From positions 1 through 18,206 of the forward strand of contig NZ_CALJRY010000170.1 of NCBI RefSeq assembly GCF_937976295.1: a DNA stretch of 18,206 nt. Reading direction: 5' to 3'. The stretch is from an uncultured Rothia sp. (GTDB taxonomy: Bacteria; Actinomycetota; Actinomycetes; Actinomycetales; Micrococcaceae). The notes below the pieces were generated by a model, which had not been told where the DNA came from, searched no databases, and was given only the letters and a program-made list of their open reading frames with translations. Below, piece after piece: positions 17,260 through 18,206 of the stretch. Each line of letters begins with the position of its first letter. Within the stretch, counting starts at the first letter, position 1. A program made the translations under genes and the position numbers.

Positions 17260-17265
17260 TAAACT
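17260..17265 (+). promoter_or_regulatory. Possible -10 (TAAACT), leaderless start of gntR-type gene
   Basis: TAAACT ends 8 bases before the ATG at 17274 and 5 before an in-frame GTG at 17271. The 80-base intergenic stretch also has a loose inverted repeat, agagaaa around 17215-17223 with tttctct around 17243-17249, which might be an operator. No Shine-Dalgarno is present. Confidence -1.
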
Positions 17266-17273
17266 ATTGGGTG

Positions 17274-18104
17274 ATGAATTCACACTCCTCACAGACCACC
17301 GACCTCGGTGCCCCCTCACCTTCTGCGGGCACCACCGCATCCGAAAGTACCGCTCACAACGCTGAGAGCCGCTACGAGCTACCCCCGATTCCCGGCCCGA
17401 AGTACGAGCAGGTTATCCACTACATTGAGCAGCGCTACATTATTCCCGGCAAGCCCGGCGATAAGCTGCCCACCGAGCGCATGATTCAGCAGAACTTTGG
17501 GGTGAGCCGCCAGACGGTTCGTAGCGCCCTGAAGGTTCTGATTGAACGCGGCCTGCTCTACAACGTGCAGGGCTCCGGCACCTACGTTGCCGAGCGCTCC
17601 GACGCCACCTACATTCCGCGCGTGGACACCTTCGTTGACGATATGCGCCGCCGCGGTTTTGAGGGCTCCACCCGCATGATTGCGACCCGCTGGATGGACG
17701 CCACCGAAGAGATCTCCACCCACCTGTCCGTGCCGGTGGGGGAGCAGGTGCTGTTCGTGCGCCGTCTGCGTCTTGCCGACCACGAAGTCATTGGCTTTGA
17801 GCGTTCCTACTTCGTCAAGGCCGCCGCAAGTAGCATTCTGGACGCCATGATGGCGGAGATGTCCGGCGCTTCGAGCTCCTTGGATCAGCTTGCCGACACC
17901 CCCAACGCCATTAAGCACGCCCGTGTACGCACCAGCGCGGCGCTCTTCACCGACGCCGACGCCGAGGCGTTCAACCACCAGGTCCCCGTGGGTGAGGCGG
18001 CATTCAAGGTCTGCACGACCGGCTACACCGAAGAAGGTAGCCCGGTCGAGTACTCGGAGACCCTGTACCTTGCCGATGCCTACTTCTACGAGATGATTCT
18101 CTAG
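17274..18104 (+). CDS. GntR-family transcriptional regulator with UTRA domain (HutC type)
   Basis: A DNA-binding repressor or activator, 277 aa from the ATG. After a disordered Ser/Thr-rich N-terminus of about 35 residues comes a GntR winged helix (about 42-105) with GDKLPTERMIQQNFGVSRQTVRSAL and the wing VQGSGTYV. A UTRA ligand-binding domain follows (about 125-275), with PVGEQVLFVRRLRLAD, GFERSYF and PVEYSETLYLAD. HutC-type members sense small molecules such as sugar phosphates or amino-acid derivatives. The ligand cannot be deduced here. The next genes on the strand lie outside the window, and a strong terminator follows. It is divergent from xth. An in-frame GTG one codon earlier is an alternative start. 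Confidence -1.
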   Translation: MNSHSSQTTDLGAPSPSAGTTASESTAHNAESRYELPPIPGPKYEQVIHYIEQRYIIPGKPGDKLPTERMIQQNFGVSRQTVRSALKVLIERGLLYNVQGSGTYVAERSDATYIPRVDTFVDDMRRRGFEGSTRMIATRWMDATEEISTHLSVPVGEQVLFVRRLRLADHEVIGFERSYFVKAAASSILDAMMAEMSGASSSLDQLADTPNAIKHARVRTSAALFTDADAEAFNHQVPVGEAAFKVCTTGYTEEGSPVEYSETLYLADAYFYEMIL

Positions 18105-18135
18105 CATCTGCCTTTTCTCGTGTGATGACAGTGTG

Positions 18136-18181
18136 AAGGGCGGTGCCCCGGTAGAACGTTCTACCGGGGCACCGCCCTTTT
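18136..18181 (+). terminator. Terminator after the gntR-type gene
   Basis: A perfect 22-bp inverted repeat (18136-18157 with 18158-18179) without an unpaired loop, so the central GAACGTTC would open. It is followed by a short T run (18178-18181). It lies 32 bases past the stop codon. It is very GC-rich and a confident terminator; the dyad could also act on the minus strand. Confidence -1.
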
Positions 18182-18206
18182 GAGATATCAGCTCTGAAAT
18201 GCAGCC

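Overview
The window is a high-GC actinobacterial chromosome segment. Gene content, order and codon use fit a member of the Micrococcaceae, most likely Rothia. This placement is inference from recalled gene order and has not been checked by a search. All recognised genes are chromosomal housekeeping or ordinary accessory genes. I see no insertion sequence, phage, CRISPR array, rRNA or tRNA.

Layout. (1) 1-5.9 kb, minus strand: the 5' part of enolase (eno, cut by the window edge), a long leader, a strong terminator, mazG, and a very large Ser/Ala/Lys/Glu/Asp-rich protein of unknown function (up to 1196 aa). The large gene's stop codon overlaps the mazG ribosome binding site. (2) 6.2-7.5 kb, minus: an M20 amidohydrolase. 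(3) 7.6-11.25 kb, minus: a complete succinate dehydrogenase operon, sdhC-sdhD-sdhA-sdhB, ending at a hairpin terminator. (4) 11.6-12.7 kb, plus: a stand-alone mannose-1-phosphate guanylyltransferase, divergent from sdh. (5) 13.0-14.4 kb, plus: a secreted, histidine-rich beta-propeller-like lipoprotein resembling the zinc chaperone AztD. A Zur-like palindrome lies between the -35 and -10 of its promoter. (6) 14.5-17.2 kb, minus: exodeoxyribonuclease III, tryptophanyl-tRNA synthetase and a 2H phosphoesterase, probably one transcription unit. (7) 17.3-18.1 kb, plus: a GntR/HutC-type regulator with a strong terminator.

How the genes work together. SdhCDAB forms the membrane-bound complex II that links the TCA cycle to the quinone pool. 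Eno serves glycolysis, MazG cleans up NTPs, and ManC makes GDP-mannose for glycans and glycolipids. Xth, TrpS and the 2H enzyme are nucleic-acid and translation functions without an obvious shared pathway.

The most striking regulatory pattern is that six genes (M20, the giant gene, manC, the lipoprotein, xth and gntR) have a TANNNT-like -10 hexamer ending 6-8 bases before the chosen start codon and no well-placed Shine-Dalgarno, so they look leaderless. The other genes (eno, mazG, sdhC, sdhD, trpS) have good Shine-Dalgarno sequences. The most promising undescribed items are the giant low-complexity protein with its two ordered islands and the zinc-linked lipoprotein with its putative Zur operator. 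No wholly new multi-gene system is evident.
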